This document shows, in pieces, positions 29,964-38,836 of a stretch of DNA of 45,251 nt. Position 1 is the first letter of the stretch; every line of letters starts with the position of its first letter. Below the pieces are notes generated by a model. It saw only the letters and a list, made by a program, of their open reading frames with translations, did not search any database and was not told where the DNA came from. This DNA is from a virus: positions 1-45,251 of the IMG/VR virus record IMGVR_UViG_3300027987_000080; one strand, given 5' to 3'. A program made the position numbers and the translations under genes.

Positions 29964-31200
29964 AATAGACCACCTCGCGGCCGGCTGGAATTTCTAAAAT
30001 TTCATCGCCGGTAAGGCTGTTTGAATTAATAAAAAAGTCAAACTGGGGGTCCAGCTCTCCGTAAAGCTCTGCGACCAAATCGATAAAAGTCCGGGCCCGA
30101 TCAGTTACGAGTCGTTTTTCTTGTTTTAATGAGAACGATATAAACACCAAAAAGCCGGCGGTTAGTGACACGGCTTCTTGTAACTGTTGGTAGCTGGACC
30201 CGGTGTCGACTTGCGCCAGGGACTCATAGTTCGCTTCGCTCCAAGCCGCTACCCCCTCGAAGGTCTCCAATAGCTCCACCGCCGCGCCAATGGCCTCCGT
30301 TTTTGTGTCAAACTGATTGTTCAAAACGGAGATTATAGATCCCGTAACATACGACGATACAAAAACGCGTCGAGTGTGGAACCAGTTAGACTCACGGTCA
30401 TCGTATCCGGGCGAGACCACCGCCCCGTCGCCTTCAATAACGGCGTTTATTAAATCGCGGTACGCCTTTAACTTATCGGCCACCAGTGCCGACGATCTGC
30501 CCGGCGCCTGCAGTAAAAGGGCGGTTTGAAACGCAAGGGTGACCGGATCAGAAACTAAAGTTTCTATGCCCAGCTCGGCTGAATCTGAAGAAGTGGAAAA
30601 TTGCCGGCTAACGGCTTCTGTGAAATCCGCGATAGGCTGCAACGCGCTTTTGGCCGTAGCCAACAGCGCTAAATATCGGCTTTGAAGGTTAAACCGTTCG
30701 ACGGCTTTATCGATGCCGACGGAATCGCCGAACTCTTGAGCCTGGGCGTCGTTGAACTCTGCTACCGCACTTAATACGTTAGCCCCCGGATCGCTTTGGC
30801 TGGTCGGATAGCTCAGCCCTATAGTTTCCCAGAAGGTAACCTCGATAACCGCTTGGTTGGCTGCCGTTTTTAAGTCATCACGTCGGGTAATAGCGCCGAA
30901 CGGGACTACAGAGGCAACGCCGTACTCTGGGTGCTCAAGTTTTCCGGTACCTTTTTCGGATAGCAACGCCTCGAAGGCTGAAGCTTTTAGATCGTAATCA
31001 TCACCCCAAAAGAAAAGCCGCAAGGGGTATTGGTTGCCCGTCCGGCCTTTGTCCTGAATAAAAGTGCCGTCGGCATCGGGAAATTCAAACGCGGTTGTCT
31101 TCTTTTCAAAAGTCCGGGACACGTCCTCGAAGTCAAACGTCAGCCGAACGCCGCCGGGGCTGGTATAGGCGGCCTCCCTGATTCGATCTTGCCAAGACAT
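29956..31200 (-). CDS. Mu gpN-like tail/DNA circularisation protein
   Basis: A 414-residue protein whose N-terminus (SWQDRIREAAYTSPGGVRL, then FPDADGTFIQDKGR and YPLRLFFWGDDYD) is the DNA_circ_N domain of Mu gpN and relatives. Despite the name, this protein is a baseplate hub or tail-end component. It follows the tape measure gene directly (31201) and precedes the gpP-like gene. Confidence 0.88.
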   Translation of the reverse strand: MSWQDRIREAAYTSPGGVRLTFDFEDVSRTFEKKTTAFEFPDADGTFIQDKGRTGNQYPLRLFFWGDDYDLKASAFEALLSEKGTGKLEHPEYGVASVVPFGAITRRDDLKTAANQAVIEVTFWETIGLSYPTSQSDPGANVLSAVAEFNDAQAQEFGDSVGIDKAVERFNLQSRYLALLATAKSALQPIADFTEAVSRQFSTSSDSAELGIETLVSDPVTLAFQTALLLQAPGRSSALVADKLKAYRDLINAVIEGDGAVVSPGYDDRESNWFHTRRVFVSSYVTGSIISVLNNQFDTKTEAIGAAVELLETFEGVAAWSEANYESLAQVDTGSSYQQLQEAVSLTAGFLVFISFSLKQEKRLVTDRARTFIDLVAELYGELDPQFDFFINSNSLTGDEILEIPAGREVVYYV

Positions 31201-32829
31201 TTAGAAGGCACCCGAGGGCGACAGCAAAACGCCCGGGCCAAGTTTGCCGCGGGTAACTTCCGCGCGGTTCGTTTCGTCCCTTATAGTGACTTCGGCGGTA
31301 GTCCTGCTTTCTTCAATCATGCGGGCGGTGCGCTCTTGCGGGCTGACTACCGCAGCACGTTTGGCAATGCGCTGGCTGTCCTCCTCTTCATCGCCGCCAA
31401 AACCGAAGAACTCTGCGACGCCGCCGCCTATGCGGCTGATAGTCTCGACGATAATGGCGGCGGCTTTTTTAACACGGTCAACCAGCGCCAGGACCTTTTC
31501 AACCGCAGAGTTAAAAATCTCAACAACGCCGTCCCACAGCCCCTTAAAGAAGGCTTTTATGGGTTCCCAGTTTTTATAGATCAAAGCAGCCGAACCGATC
31601 AGCCAGCCTATGGGGCCTGTCAACAAAGCGATGGCCGCTATCACCGGGTCCGGGAGGGATAAGAACGCGGCCTTTAGCTCATCCCACCAGATTATCGCCG
31701 CCGAAACGGCCACAATAAGCGCGGTTATCGCCAAGGCAATAAGGCCGGCAGGGTTGGCCATCATGATCAAATTGACCACCATCATAACCGCCCCCAGAAC
31801 CTTTAACGCAACGACCAGACTCGCGATCCATGCGGCGACTTTTAAAACCGTTTCGCCGTGCTCTCTTAGCCAATTAAAGGCGCCCACAAGCGCCAAGACA
31901 AACTTTTTAGCCAGATCAACGTACTCTAAAAATTTGGTAGTGACTAATTCACGGTTTGCTTTGACCCATTCGCGTATAGACTGCGCCCCGCCGGTGGCCT
32001 GTTTAATCAAGTCTTTTATTGTCGGCGCCAGTATTTCGCCGATAGCCGCCGCAGTCAGTGCAACGTTGTCCTTTAGCGTGGACCACATGCCGCTAGTAGT
32101 ACGGGACGCAATCTCCATACCGTTGAAAAATTTACCGCCCTCCGATGTCATTTTTTCAAACGCTTTGATCAAGTCTTTTGTAGTAACCCGACCGGCGCTT
32201 ATCATTTTAAAAAAGGACTTATTAACCTTTTTGCCCATCGAGTCTGCGAGCTCAGTAAAAATAGGGACGCCGGCTTCAGCGATCATGTTCAACGACTCCA
32301 TGTCGACCTTGCCTTTCAACATCGCTTTAGTAAAACCCCGGGTTATGGAGTCGAGCTTTTGAGCATTACCGCCGGCAGTGTCGCCGAGCATTCTTATCGT
32401 TTTAATGGTTTTTTCAATATCGCCGTTCATTACCGGCAAAAGTTGCTTTGTAGCATCGGCAAGGTTTTCAAACTGAAAGGGGGTAGTAGCCGCCGTGGTG
32501 TTGAGGGCGTCGACTAATTGTTTTGCCCGTTCAGCCCCACCTAATAGCGGTGTAAAAGCCGCCTCGGCGTCCTCGATCTTCGAGAACTCACGGACTAAAA
32601 GAGCGATGGAACCGGCAAGCGCACCGACTGCGACTGTGCCGTACTTAAAGACGGCGCCGCCAAAATCCTTAAGGCCGCGACCGGTTCGACTGATCATTCG
32701 GTTCACGTTACGGAGGCCAAGAGCGGCCGAGCTGGTGAACCCGCGCATGCTCTGCTGCATTCGACGAACCGGCCGAGTAAACCGGTCGACGGCAGTGAAC
32801 ATTGATTCTACTTTAAAACGTCCGGCCAT
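31201..32829 (-). CDS. Tail tape measure protein
   Basis: A 542-residue tape measure. The N-terminal half holds the tape-measure domain (VDRFTRPVRRMQQSMRGF, then GGAERAKQLVDALN and ITRGFTKAMLKGK). Two hydrophobic segments occur around residues 335-385 (AAWIASLVVALKVLGAVMMV, ALAITALIVAVSAAIIWW), as expected for the part injected into the inner membrane. The C-terminus is helical. At 542 residues it predicts a fairly short contractile tail. Its ATG overlaps the stop of the chaperone extension (TAATG). Confidence 0.9.
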   Translation of the reverse strand: MAGRFKVESMFTAVDRFTRPVRRMQQSMRGFTSSAALGLRNVNRMISRTGRGLKDFGGAVFKYGTVAVGALAGSIALLVREFSKIEDAEAAFTPLLGGAERAKQLVDALNTTAATTPFQFENLADATKQLLPVMNGDIEKTIKTIRMLGDTAGGNAQKLDSITRGFTKAMLKGKVDMESLNMIAEAGVPIFTELADSMGKKVNKSFFKMISAGRVTTKDLIKAFEKMTSEGGKFFNGMEIASRTTSGMWSTLKDNVALTAAAIGEILAPTIKDLIKQATGGAQSIREWVKANRELVTTKFLEYVDLAKKFVLALVGAFNWLREHGETVLKVAAWIASLVVALKVLGAVMMVVNLIMMANPAGLIALAITALIVAVSAAIIWWDELKAAFLSLPDPVIAAIALLTGPIGWLIGSAALIYKNWEPIKAFFKGLWDGVVEIFNSAVEKVLALVDRVKKAAAIIVETISRIGGGVAEFFGFGGDEEEDSQRIAKRAAVVSPQERTARMIEESRTTAEVTIRDETNRAEVTRGKLGPGVLLSPSGAF

Positions 32830-33068
32830 TACTTACTCTTCGGTTTTGTTGACTCTTTCAGCTCCGCCCGTAGCCCCTCATAGAAAAACACAATTTCACG
32901 GCCTTTTAAAGTCCTCGGGTCTGGCATGCCTGGGTAGTCGCGGCAAATCTGTAAAAGCATTTCGCCGTAAACTCGGGCTGCCGTATGCCCCCGATCCGGG
33001 TGCTTATAATCCGCCCCCGCCCGGACAACCGGGGTCTGTACTAGTCCATTAAGAGCGCGAAAATAGCC
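32829..33068 (-). CDS. -1 frame extension of the tail assembly chaperone (gpT-like)
   Basis: Between the chaperone gene and the tape measure, the -1 frame is open from 33068 to TAA 32829-32831 and encodes about 79 residues, including VYGEMLLQICRDYPGMPDPR and TLKGREIVFFYEGL. This resembles the second chaperone product of Mu-like tails and sits in the position of lambda gpT. The frame has no convincing start, so it should be made by a -1 shift within 33044-33068 (the frame is closed by TGA at 33069). No canonical X-XXY-YYZ heptamer is seen there; ATTTTC is the best candidate. Confidence 0.72.
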   Translation of the reverse strand, partial: GYFRALNGLVQTPVVRAGADYKHPDRGHTAARVYGEMLLQICRDYPGMPDPRTLKGREIVFFYEGLRAELKESTKPKSK

Positions 33069-33451
33069 TCACATGTTTTGATGTCTTCGCCGGCCAAACC
33101 TGCAAAAACCCCAGGGTGCAGTTTAGTAACCGCGGCCATAACAGCATACCCCTTAGCCACGTCGTGTCCCTTTTTCTTGCCATCCATCGCCATTGTGGTG
33201 GCCCCTGTTCGCTCATGAAACGTTATTGGTTCCCGGTAATTCGAGTTGGAGTTAGAAGGCGTGTAAACCGCCTCGCCGTTCTCATTAATGACCAACGCCC
33301 CGCGGCAAATGGCCTTAATTATTCGACGTTTTAGCTTGTTGAAAGCGGTAATGTCATAGACGTCCATATCGGCGGTGTCAACGTCGAGGTCCATCTCTTC
33401 GACAAAACGTTCAAATTCCGCCTGCGCGACTTCAAGTGCAACTTCTGACAT
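33041..33451 (-). CDS. Tail assembly chaperone (gpG/Mu gp41-like)
   Basis: A 136-residue acidic protein between the tube and tape measure genes, the standard position. It includes an acidic N-terminus (EFERFVEEMDLDVDTADMD), a core KLKRRIIKAICRGALVINEN typical of Mu gp41-like chaperones, and ends EAIFALLMD. The shifted product (see 32829-33068) adds the C-terminal domain that recruits tube protein onto the tape measure. Confidence 0.82.
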   Translation of the reverse strand: MSEVALEVAQAEFERFVEEMDLDVDTADMDVYDITAFNKLKRRIIKAICRGALVINENGEAVYTPSNSNSNYREPITFHERTGATTMAMDGKKKGHDVAKGYAVMAAVTKLHPGVFAGLAGEDIKTCEAIFALLMD

Positions 33452-33555
33452 AAAATTTAGCCCTTTTGAATGGTGTCGCTTCCCGGGAGGGCCTGCTTGC
33501 TCTTACGCATGCGGGGGTTGGGCGAGTCCAAGCGACGTAGACGCCCGAGGTTAAA

Positions 33556-33939
33556 CTACTGCTGTACCAGAGCGCCGGGTCCCATCAAAGAAACCGACGC
33601 CGTAGCGTTTTGGCTCGCGGCTGAAAGCTCGGCCGTAATCATGGCCCGGCCTTGGTACGTTACGCCGCTGGCGTAGGTAATAGCAACCGCAAAAAAATCA
33701 TTGCTGTCTGACAACCCTTGTAGGAACTCATGGTCGCCGCGTGAATCGTCGACTTGAACCGTCAAGCCATCTATGCCCATGGGTACGCGGGTTTTTATAA
33801 TTCGCGCCGTCCCATTACCGTTGGGCTGTACTTCGTTTTCAAAGCCGCCGAGCTTCCGGCTACTGTCAGAATCGGCCGTAACCGAAAACTCCCGGCCGTT
33901 TAAAGTTATGGACTCAATGGAGCCGCCGATAGCTGTCAT
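33556..33939 (-). CDS. Tail tube protein (Mu gpM-like)
   Basis: A 127-residue tube protein: GGSIESITLNGREFSV, TRVPMGIDGLTVQVDDSRGD and a beta-rich C-terminus (AMITAELSAASQNATASVSL). Polymerises into the inner tail tube inside the sheath. Four bases separate it from the sheath gene upstream; about 100 bases of spacer follow. Confidence 0.87.
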   Translation of the reverse strand: MTAIGGSIESITLNGREFSVTADSDSSRKLGGFENEVQPNGNGTARIIKTRVPMGIDGLTVQVDDSRGDHEFLQGLSDSNDFFAVAITYASGVTYQGRAMITAELSAASQNATASVSLMGPGALVQQ

Positions 33940-33942
33940 GAT

Positions 33943-35430
33943 TTAGCCTCCGAAGAAAAACCCGAAATTAAAGTCAATCGAAATAATGTTGGTATTGCCG
34001 CTTAGTTGAACCGTAAACGCCACGTCTAGCCGCTTTGGGTTGGTTGCGTTAATACCGGCTTGAATGCCGGCCTTAGCATCGGCACGATTGACGATGATGG
34101 CGTTATCCGCCAGGCCGTCAAGCATGGCTGCAATTGCCGCTTTGGCGGTTTTTGGCTTCTTGGCCGCCGGGTTTAATGTGGGTTCGTCATCGGGAACTAA
34201 AGGCGCGCCGTCCCACTCCGCAGTGGCAAAAATGAGATCCAAATTAAACAGGATGTTTTGAATCTTAACGATATCGACGGCGTACCGGTACGCGGGGGTA
34301 GGGTCGCCGTCGGGATGGTAAAACGTTACTGTATCCGACAGATTAATAACGCCGTCTCTAACCTCGATAGTCGAGCTGCCTTTTTTAACCGCCTCGTCAC
34401 GATCCGCGTAAGTCCATTGCTCGGCATCAGTTCCGGGGGTCAAACCGGTGGCCTGTTGACTGCCGTAATCAACCGGGGGGTTGTTGTTGGCCAGTACGGC
34501 GATCCGGGCAAGTTCACGGGCCGCCGTTACAAACGGCAAATCGTCCGAGCCAGGCGCCACCAACTGACTGTTGATTTTGTCCGTTTTACGGGCGTCAGAA
34601 ACCGCCGTAGCCGCACTAACTGTGGTGTTAGTGTTGCCTGTGAACACGATAAAAGGCTTGCGAACTAAGGCCCCATAACGGCCCTCGCCTTCAGTGTTAA
34701 ACAATCCCAAGGTGGTGGTGTCTGCGATGTCCAGACAGTTTAAAACCAAGGTCTCCCACACCCCGCCGATCTGTGCAATCGCACTGGTGACGTCCGGGTT
34801 AACCAGGCCCCCGGACGGTTGTACAATAACGAAATTCACACCGCTATTGTCTTCGCTCGTAGCTTCGACCGATACGACAAGGTCGTTAGCGCTGACGCCT
34901 TTCCATTTTGAGGTAAGGTTAACTACCGTTGCGCCATCGGCTGCCGTCAGTGGCAAATCTAAAATAGCTGCAATGGCAGCCGTAATTGCCGCCGTCATAG
35001 TAGCGACGGAATCGCCATTGGCGACAGTAAATTCAGCCGATCGAATATTATTAACTTTAACAACGAAAGACGCCGCCCCGGTTGCCGCGCCACTGGGCGT
35101 AATCGTGCCGGTTGCCGCAACGCCTGAGCCGTCGTCAACTAACGGGTAGAAAGTAACCGGTATAGTTCCGACACCGTCCCCGTTACTCGGCAACAACTGT
35201 TTAGCCGCCAAGTGCAAAGGCGAGCCAAAGCCGTAGGTCGAGCCCACCGCATAGGCGGATGTCAATTGCGCCTTCGTAACGCTGTAGGTCGAGGCAGTAG
35301 CGCCCTGGCCAAAAACCGCAATTCTTTGCGGCAAGAAAGTAGTGCCCGCGCCTCGCAAGTCAACAAAATCAGTTTTAATACCTACAACACGGGCGACGGC
35401 AGACGCATCAACAGCGCTTGAAATTGGCAT
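33943..35430 (-). CDS. Contractile tail sheath protein (Mu gpL-like)
   Basis: A 495-residue sheath protein. The N-terminus (FLPQRIAVFGQGA, then KAQLTSAYAVGSTYGFGSPL) and the C-terminus (KTAKAAIAAMLDGLADNAII, then NRADAKAGIQAGIN) match Mu-type sheaths; its length is usual for the family. Its presence makes the particle a contractile-tailed phage. Confidence 0.92.
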   Translation of the reverse strand: MPISSAVDASAVARVVGIKTDFVDLRGAGTTFLPQRIAVFGQGATASTYSVTKAQLTSAYAVGSTYGFGSPLHLAAKQLLPSNGDGVGTIPVTFYPLVDDGSGVAATGTITPSGAATGAASFVVKVNNIRSAEFTVANGDSVATMTAAITAAIAAILDLPLTAADGATVVNLTSKWKGVSANDLVVSVEATSEDNSGVNFVIVQPSGGLVNPDVTSAIAQIGGVWETLVLNCLDIADTTTLGLFNTEGEGRYGALVRKPFIVFTGNTNTTVSAATAVSDARKTDKINSQLVAPGSDDLPFVTAARELARIAVLANNNPPVDYGSQQATGLTPGTDAEQWTYADRDEAVKKGSSTIEVRDGVINLSDTVTFYHPDGDPTPAYRYAVDIVKIQNILFNLDLIFATAEWDGAPLVPDDEPTLNPAAKKPKTAKAAIAAMLDGLADNAIIVNRADAKAGIQAGINATNPKRLDVAFTVQLSGNTNIISIDFNFGFFFGG

Positions 35431-35441
35431 ATTAGCCCCCT

Positions 35442-36113
35442 CTACAAAGTGTAATCATAATCGGCTTCAGCAATGACTTGATTGTCTTCAGTCCGCAATA
35501 CGTCAACAGTCAGTAAATCCAGCGTCTCCGCAACAACTTGCGGGGACAGTTCGCTGAATTCTACACGAAAAGCAAGCCGGGCCGCCACTATCTGGTCCAC
35601 ATTGCGGCTGTCTTGTTGCGGTTGGAAAACGGTGATTGACTCCGGCCATCGACGCCAAACCAGCCCCTTAAGCCCCAGGTACGTGTACGTCGAAGCCATA
35701 AGAATGTTTCGGACTAACCGCACCGCCCGTTGTGCCGTCTCCGCCGCTTTTTGATCGCCTGCGGTATGCCCGCCGGCCGGATCATCGGCAGCGGCCCCGT
35801 AGCCGTAGCAGTCTATGTTGAAGGTCGCGCTGCTTTTCTGCGCTTCAACGACGTTGCTCGCCGCCATTTCAAAATTGGAACTCTCCCACCATACGTTGAC
35901 AACCGGTGAGGGGTCCGTCGTACGTGTCGGCAATTCTTCCCACGGATTCGACCGCTCTTGATAGACGCGCAGCTTCCACAGGCTGGGGTCCGGTTTAGCG
36001 CCGGCAGTGGCCAGGGCTACTTGAGCCGACGATTCAAGCGCGAGTATCGCGGCGATTTGATCTCGTATAATCTCGACGTTATCTTGCTTATCGATTAACG
36101 TGGCTATGGTCAT
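35442..36113 (-). CDS. Probable tail terminator (Mu gp37-like position)
   Basis: A 223-residue protein directly upstream of the sheath gene, where Mu encodes its tail terminator. The segments SPVVNVWWESSNFEMAASNV and KSSATFNIDCYGYGAA, then RAVRLVRNILMAS and VWRRWPESITVFQP, resemble the alpha/beta fold of terminators with a central sheet and helix. The family match is from position and general pattern. It overlaps the head-closure candidate by four bases. Confidence 0.65.
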   Translation of the reverse strand: MTIATLIDKQDNVEIIRDQIAAILALESSAQVALATAGAKPDPSLWKLRVYQERSNPWEELPTRTTDPSPVVNVWWESSNFEMAASNVVEAQKSSATFNIDCYGYGAAADDPAGGHTAGDQKAAETAQRAVRLVRNILMASTYTYLGLKGLVWRRWPESITVFQPQQDSRNVDQIVAARLAFRVEFSELSPQVVAETLDLLTVDVLRTEDNQVIAEADYDYTL

Positions 36114-36496
36114 GGTGTGTAATTCTCAAGCATACAGACCACTACGCCCAGCGCCCTGTCCGGGTCGGCGTTGGTTATTTTAAACGTGTGAGACGTGCCG
36201 TTAATGTCGTTAAAAGTCACCAACCAGGGCTTGCTGGTTTGATCTGCAACCCCTCGCGGCATACCGAAACCTGCCGTGATTAACGTCGAAAGACGAAGCG
36301 AAACCGAAGCCGTACGACCGCTGACCACTTGGCCAGTATCGGGGTCGATTACTTGTGAAATGTCGTTAGAAAAACCGGTAAGATTTGCATTTGAAACGCC
36401 AGACGGGTCTGTTAACGTTATGGGCCAGCCGAACCCTGTGGCACTATCTTCTAAGATTGCGCCTAAGTCAGATTCGGCCAGCTCACGAATGCCCAC
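36110..36496 (-). CDS. Head-closure / head-tail joining protein candidate
   Basis: A 128-residue beta-rich protein: GIRELAESDLGAILEDSATG, then GWPITLTDPSG and DPDTGQVVSGRTASVSLRLS, ending DPDRALGVVVCMLENY. Similar small proteins lie between capsid and tail genes of many phages and act as stoppers or neck components. Assigned by location between the gpFI-like and terminator genes. Confidence 0.6.
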   Translation of the reverse strand: MGIRELAESDLGAILEDSATGFGWPITLTDPSGVSNANLTGFSNDISQVIDPDTGQVVSGRTASVSLRLSTLITAGFGMPRGVADQTSKPWLVTFNDINGTSHTFKITNADPDRALGVVVCMLENYTP

Positions 36497-36499
36497 TAA

Positions 36500-36898
36500 T
36501 TAGCCTTTGGAAATGTGGCCGGCTTCAAGAAAGCGATTAAAGTCGGCCTCGCCACGGTGAAAATCTTCGGGCGTAACCGCTGCGGCGTCATCTCCCGACA
36601 ATATGCCGCGCTTAGTCGTAATTGCCACCCCGGGCGAAACGTAAAACGGCGGTTTAGCACCGGCTTTGGCTCCCGGAGGCGGTGCCAGCGGCTTAAGTTT
36701 GCGGGCAGCGGCTCGGGCCATCGCGGCCTCTGTCACTTCATCAACTTGAGTATGGTTTTCACCATCGCGTTTTTTGGCTTTAAGATCAGAAACCAAATCG
36801 GCCAACTGTTGGTTGTTAAGTCCTTCAGTGTTTATGTCTAACTTCAATTCGGCCGCCAGGTCTGCGGCTTCTGCACTTAATTCTTTATTGCTGGGCAT
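36500..36898 (-). CDS. gpFI-like head protein
   Basis: A 132-residue protein just after the major capsid gene. The N-terminal 45 residues (SAEAADLAAELKLDINTEGL, then NNQQLADLVSDLKAK) look like a SAP/HeH-type helical domain. A linker follows, and a C-terminal FYVSPGVAITTKRGILSGDD resembles the end of lambda gpFI, which has the same two-part layout and genome position. gpFI assists genome packaging. The terminator at 36913-36937 separates it from the capsid gene. Confidence 0.6.
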   Translation of the reverse strand: MPSNKELSAEAADLAAELKLDINTEGLNNQQLADLVSDLKAKKRDGENHTQVDEVTEAAMARAAARKLKPLAPPPGAKAGAKPPFYVSPGVAITTKRGILSGDDAAAVTPEDFHRGEADFNRFLEAGHISKG

Positions 36899-36912
36899 AG
36901 TTAAAAATCCTC

Positions 36913-36937
36913 AAAAAAGAGCGGGCCGAAGCCCGCT
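36913..36937 (-). terminator. Rho-independent terminator after the major capsid gene
   Basis: On the minus strand a perfect 7-bp stem AGCGGGC / GCCCGCT with a TTCG tetraloop is followed by a CTTTTTT tract. It lies 17 bases after the capsid stop (36954), so it would limit transcription into the downstream tail genes and keep capsid transcripts in excess. Confidence 0.9.
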
Positions 36938-36953
36938 AACCGACCAGTGAAAA

Positions 36954-38051
36954 TTAGAGTTGTGTTTCTAAGCAGCCAAAAGTATCGATCGCTACCGGGA
37001 TAAGCAGGGGCCGTGCACCTACAGCCCCAAAAAGCTGCTCACCATCCGCGCTGATCCAGACATTAGTGAACATGTCGATATTACCCGCAAGGGAAGTCAT
37101 GCGCCCGGGCAGTTCGGGTATCAAGCGGCTTGATACGCCGAGTTCCTGGCCGATGTTAGGGATTGCACCCCAAGTGGCGTCCATACGACCGGTGCTGCTT
37201 TGAATGATAACTTTGCCGGGGTCCATAAACTTTGTAGACACGCCAGTTTGCGGATCTGTATAGCGACCTTCATAGGTCCACAGATCCAGCTTATAATTAC
37301 CAAGCTCGATAACGCCCCGATAAATGCCCCCGCTGCCTGTTCGCTCCATCGGCACTATCCTTCCGGTATCGGCACGACGTGCATCAAAAAAACGATCCAG
37401 AAAGCCGGTTGTTTGTAGCAAATTTTCCCAGGCATCCGATCCACAAATCATTTGGTCGGGGTCTCGCAAGCCGTTGCTGCGGATAACATCACACAGGGCT
37501 GTTAGATCCGCAATTTTTTGGGCTAACGTAGCTGCGCCCCACGCGGTGCCCGATGTCGGGAAGTGTGCCGACTTTGGCTTATAGTCGAGGGTATATAACG
37601 CCGTACCGGATGAATCCGTAAGCGTAACAATTCCGGTTTGCTTGATTTGTGACGCCTGTATTTCAACCGCTCGACGGATCTTTGCCTCGATTTTTCGCAT
37701 CCCACCCATCATTTTAAGAATGATATTGGCTCGAAAGTTCGGCATCTCAAAAGGCGTTTGGCCTGGATTCCGTTTTAGTAAATCAAACGAATTCAAAGGC
37801 ACCGCCTCTTTGTAAATTGGCGGCTTGAATTTCTTGTTACTGAACAGGTCCGTAGAGTTCATACGGTAGCCCGTGCTTAAGTCCTGCACTACGATCGCGA
37901 CGTCTTCTTCACTTCGTTCGACGTCAATCTCGACCTCTTCGGAGGTATGCACGCCTTGCGGTCGAGTCGTAAACATGCCGGAGAAGAAAGCCGTAGGGCT
38001 GGCCTCTTGAAAGTAGGCCTCTTGCATTGCAATGGTTGTATTCGTGCTCAT
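36954..38051 (-). CDS. Major capsid protein (lambda gpE family)
   Basis: A 365-residue capsid protein of the HK97 fold, gpE type. Family landmarks: TAFFSGMFTTRPQGVHTSEE at the start, VVQDLSTGYRMNSTDLFSNK, ALYTLDYKPKSAHFPTSG, GAATLAQKIADLTALCDVIR and GGIYRGVIELGNYKLDLWTY. Length and order (after gpD) are as in lambda. A strong terminator follows directly. Confidence 0.93.
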   Translation of the reverse strand: MSTNTTIAMQEAYFQEASPTAFFSGMFTTRPQGVHTSEEVEIDVERSEEDVAIVVQDLSTGYRMNSTDLFSNKKFKPPIYKEAVPLNSFDLLKRNPGQTPFEMPNFRANIILKMMGGMRKIEAKIRRAVEIQASQIKQTGIVTLTDSSGTALYTLDYKPKSAHFPTSGTAWGAATLAQKIADLTALCDVIRSNGLRDPDQMICGSDAWENLLQTTGFLDRFFDARRADTGRIVPMERTGSGGIYRGVIELGNYKLDLWTYEGRYTDPQTGVSTKFMDPGKVIIQSSTGRMDATWGAIPNIGQELGVSSRLIPELPGRMTSLAGNIDMFTNVWISADGEQLFGAVGARPLLIPVAIDTFGCLETQL

Positions 38052-38079
38052 ATCTTAATAGCTCCCCAGTGCGGCCCGG

Positions 38080-38487
38080 TTACGAGTTATCCGCGATGTT
38101 TAGTTCATCAACATCGATCGGCGTTAATTGATAGTCTCGAAGTTGGTCGATTACCGCGGCATCAATGTTGCTATCGTCGCCGTCGGCATCGATAATCAAC
38201 TTCTCTTTGCGATACTTACCAGACACGCCGATGCGCACCGGAACATCGCCCGCACCGGTTGCCGTCACTTCATAGGTTAGAATGACTTTTGGAATGCCGT
38301 TTTCGTTGGTCACGCCGCCTTTAACGAAAATCACGAGTTTCAACGAAACCGAGTCCCGGGCCAGTATAGTGCCGGGGGCCAACACGTCGGCACCTGCAAA
38401 CGCAATGACATCATCCCGGAATTCTGCACTTTCCAAAATCGGGCTGTTTAAATCGTTAGTGGTGATCGTAAGGTTAGCCATTTGCAC
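38080..38487 (-). CDS. Head decoration protein (gpD family)
   Basis: A 135-residue gpD-like protein. The N-terminus NDLNSPILESAEFRDDVIAF and the segment ADVLAPGTILARDSVSLK match the decoration family that forms trimers on expanded capsids. It overlaps the protease gene by 14 bases and precedes gpE, as in lambda. Confidence 0.87.
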   Translation of the reverse strand: MQMANLTITTNDLNSPILESAEFRDDVIAFAGADVLAPGTILARDSVSLKLVIFVKGGVTNENGIPKVILTYEVTATGAGDVPVRIGVSGKYRKEKLIIDADGDDSNIDAAVIDQLRDYQLTPIDVDELNIADNS

Positions 38488-38836
38488 TTACTCCCAATCC
38501 TTGCTGCACGAGGGCCAACACCTGGCTGGCCTCTGACGTGTCAGACGTTGAATCCGCGCCGTTTGCAGCGGCCGCCACGTCTTGCTCATCGGCTTGACGG
38601 TTGTCGCTGTCTTTACGCGACAGGATCGCGGCGCTATAAGACGCCAGAATAGACGGGGTCATGCCCGATCCATCCTCTATCGCCTTAATCGCTTTGGCCA
38701 TGTCGCCGGCGGCCTCGCCCATTGTTAGGTGGGCCTTAACCCGTTCGCGCTCGGCGTCGTGCCCCCTGGCTTCGCCCTCGGCTACCGCTTCCGCATAGAC
38801 CGCCGGGTGCTCTGCTTTCAAAGTTTTAAGATCCAT
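38474..38836 (-). CDS. Nested scaffold protein from internal start (Nu3-like)
   Basis: ATG 38836 lies in frame within the protease gene (Met268). GGAG occurs upstream with a nine-base spacer, so independent translation of a 120-residue scaffold is expected, as with lambda Nu3. The product begins MDLKTLKAEHPAVYAEAVAE and is highly charged and helical. Its start sits exactly at the domain border. Confidence 0.7.
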   Translation of the reverse strand: MDLKTLKAEHPAVYAEAVAEGEARGHDAERERVKAHLTMGEAAGDMAKAIKAIEDGSGMTPSILASYSAAILSRKDSDNRQADEQDVAAAANGADSTSDTSEASQVLALVQQGLGVSANG

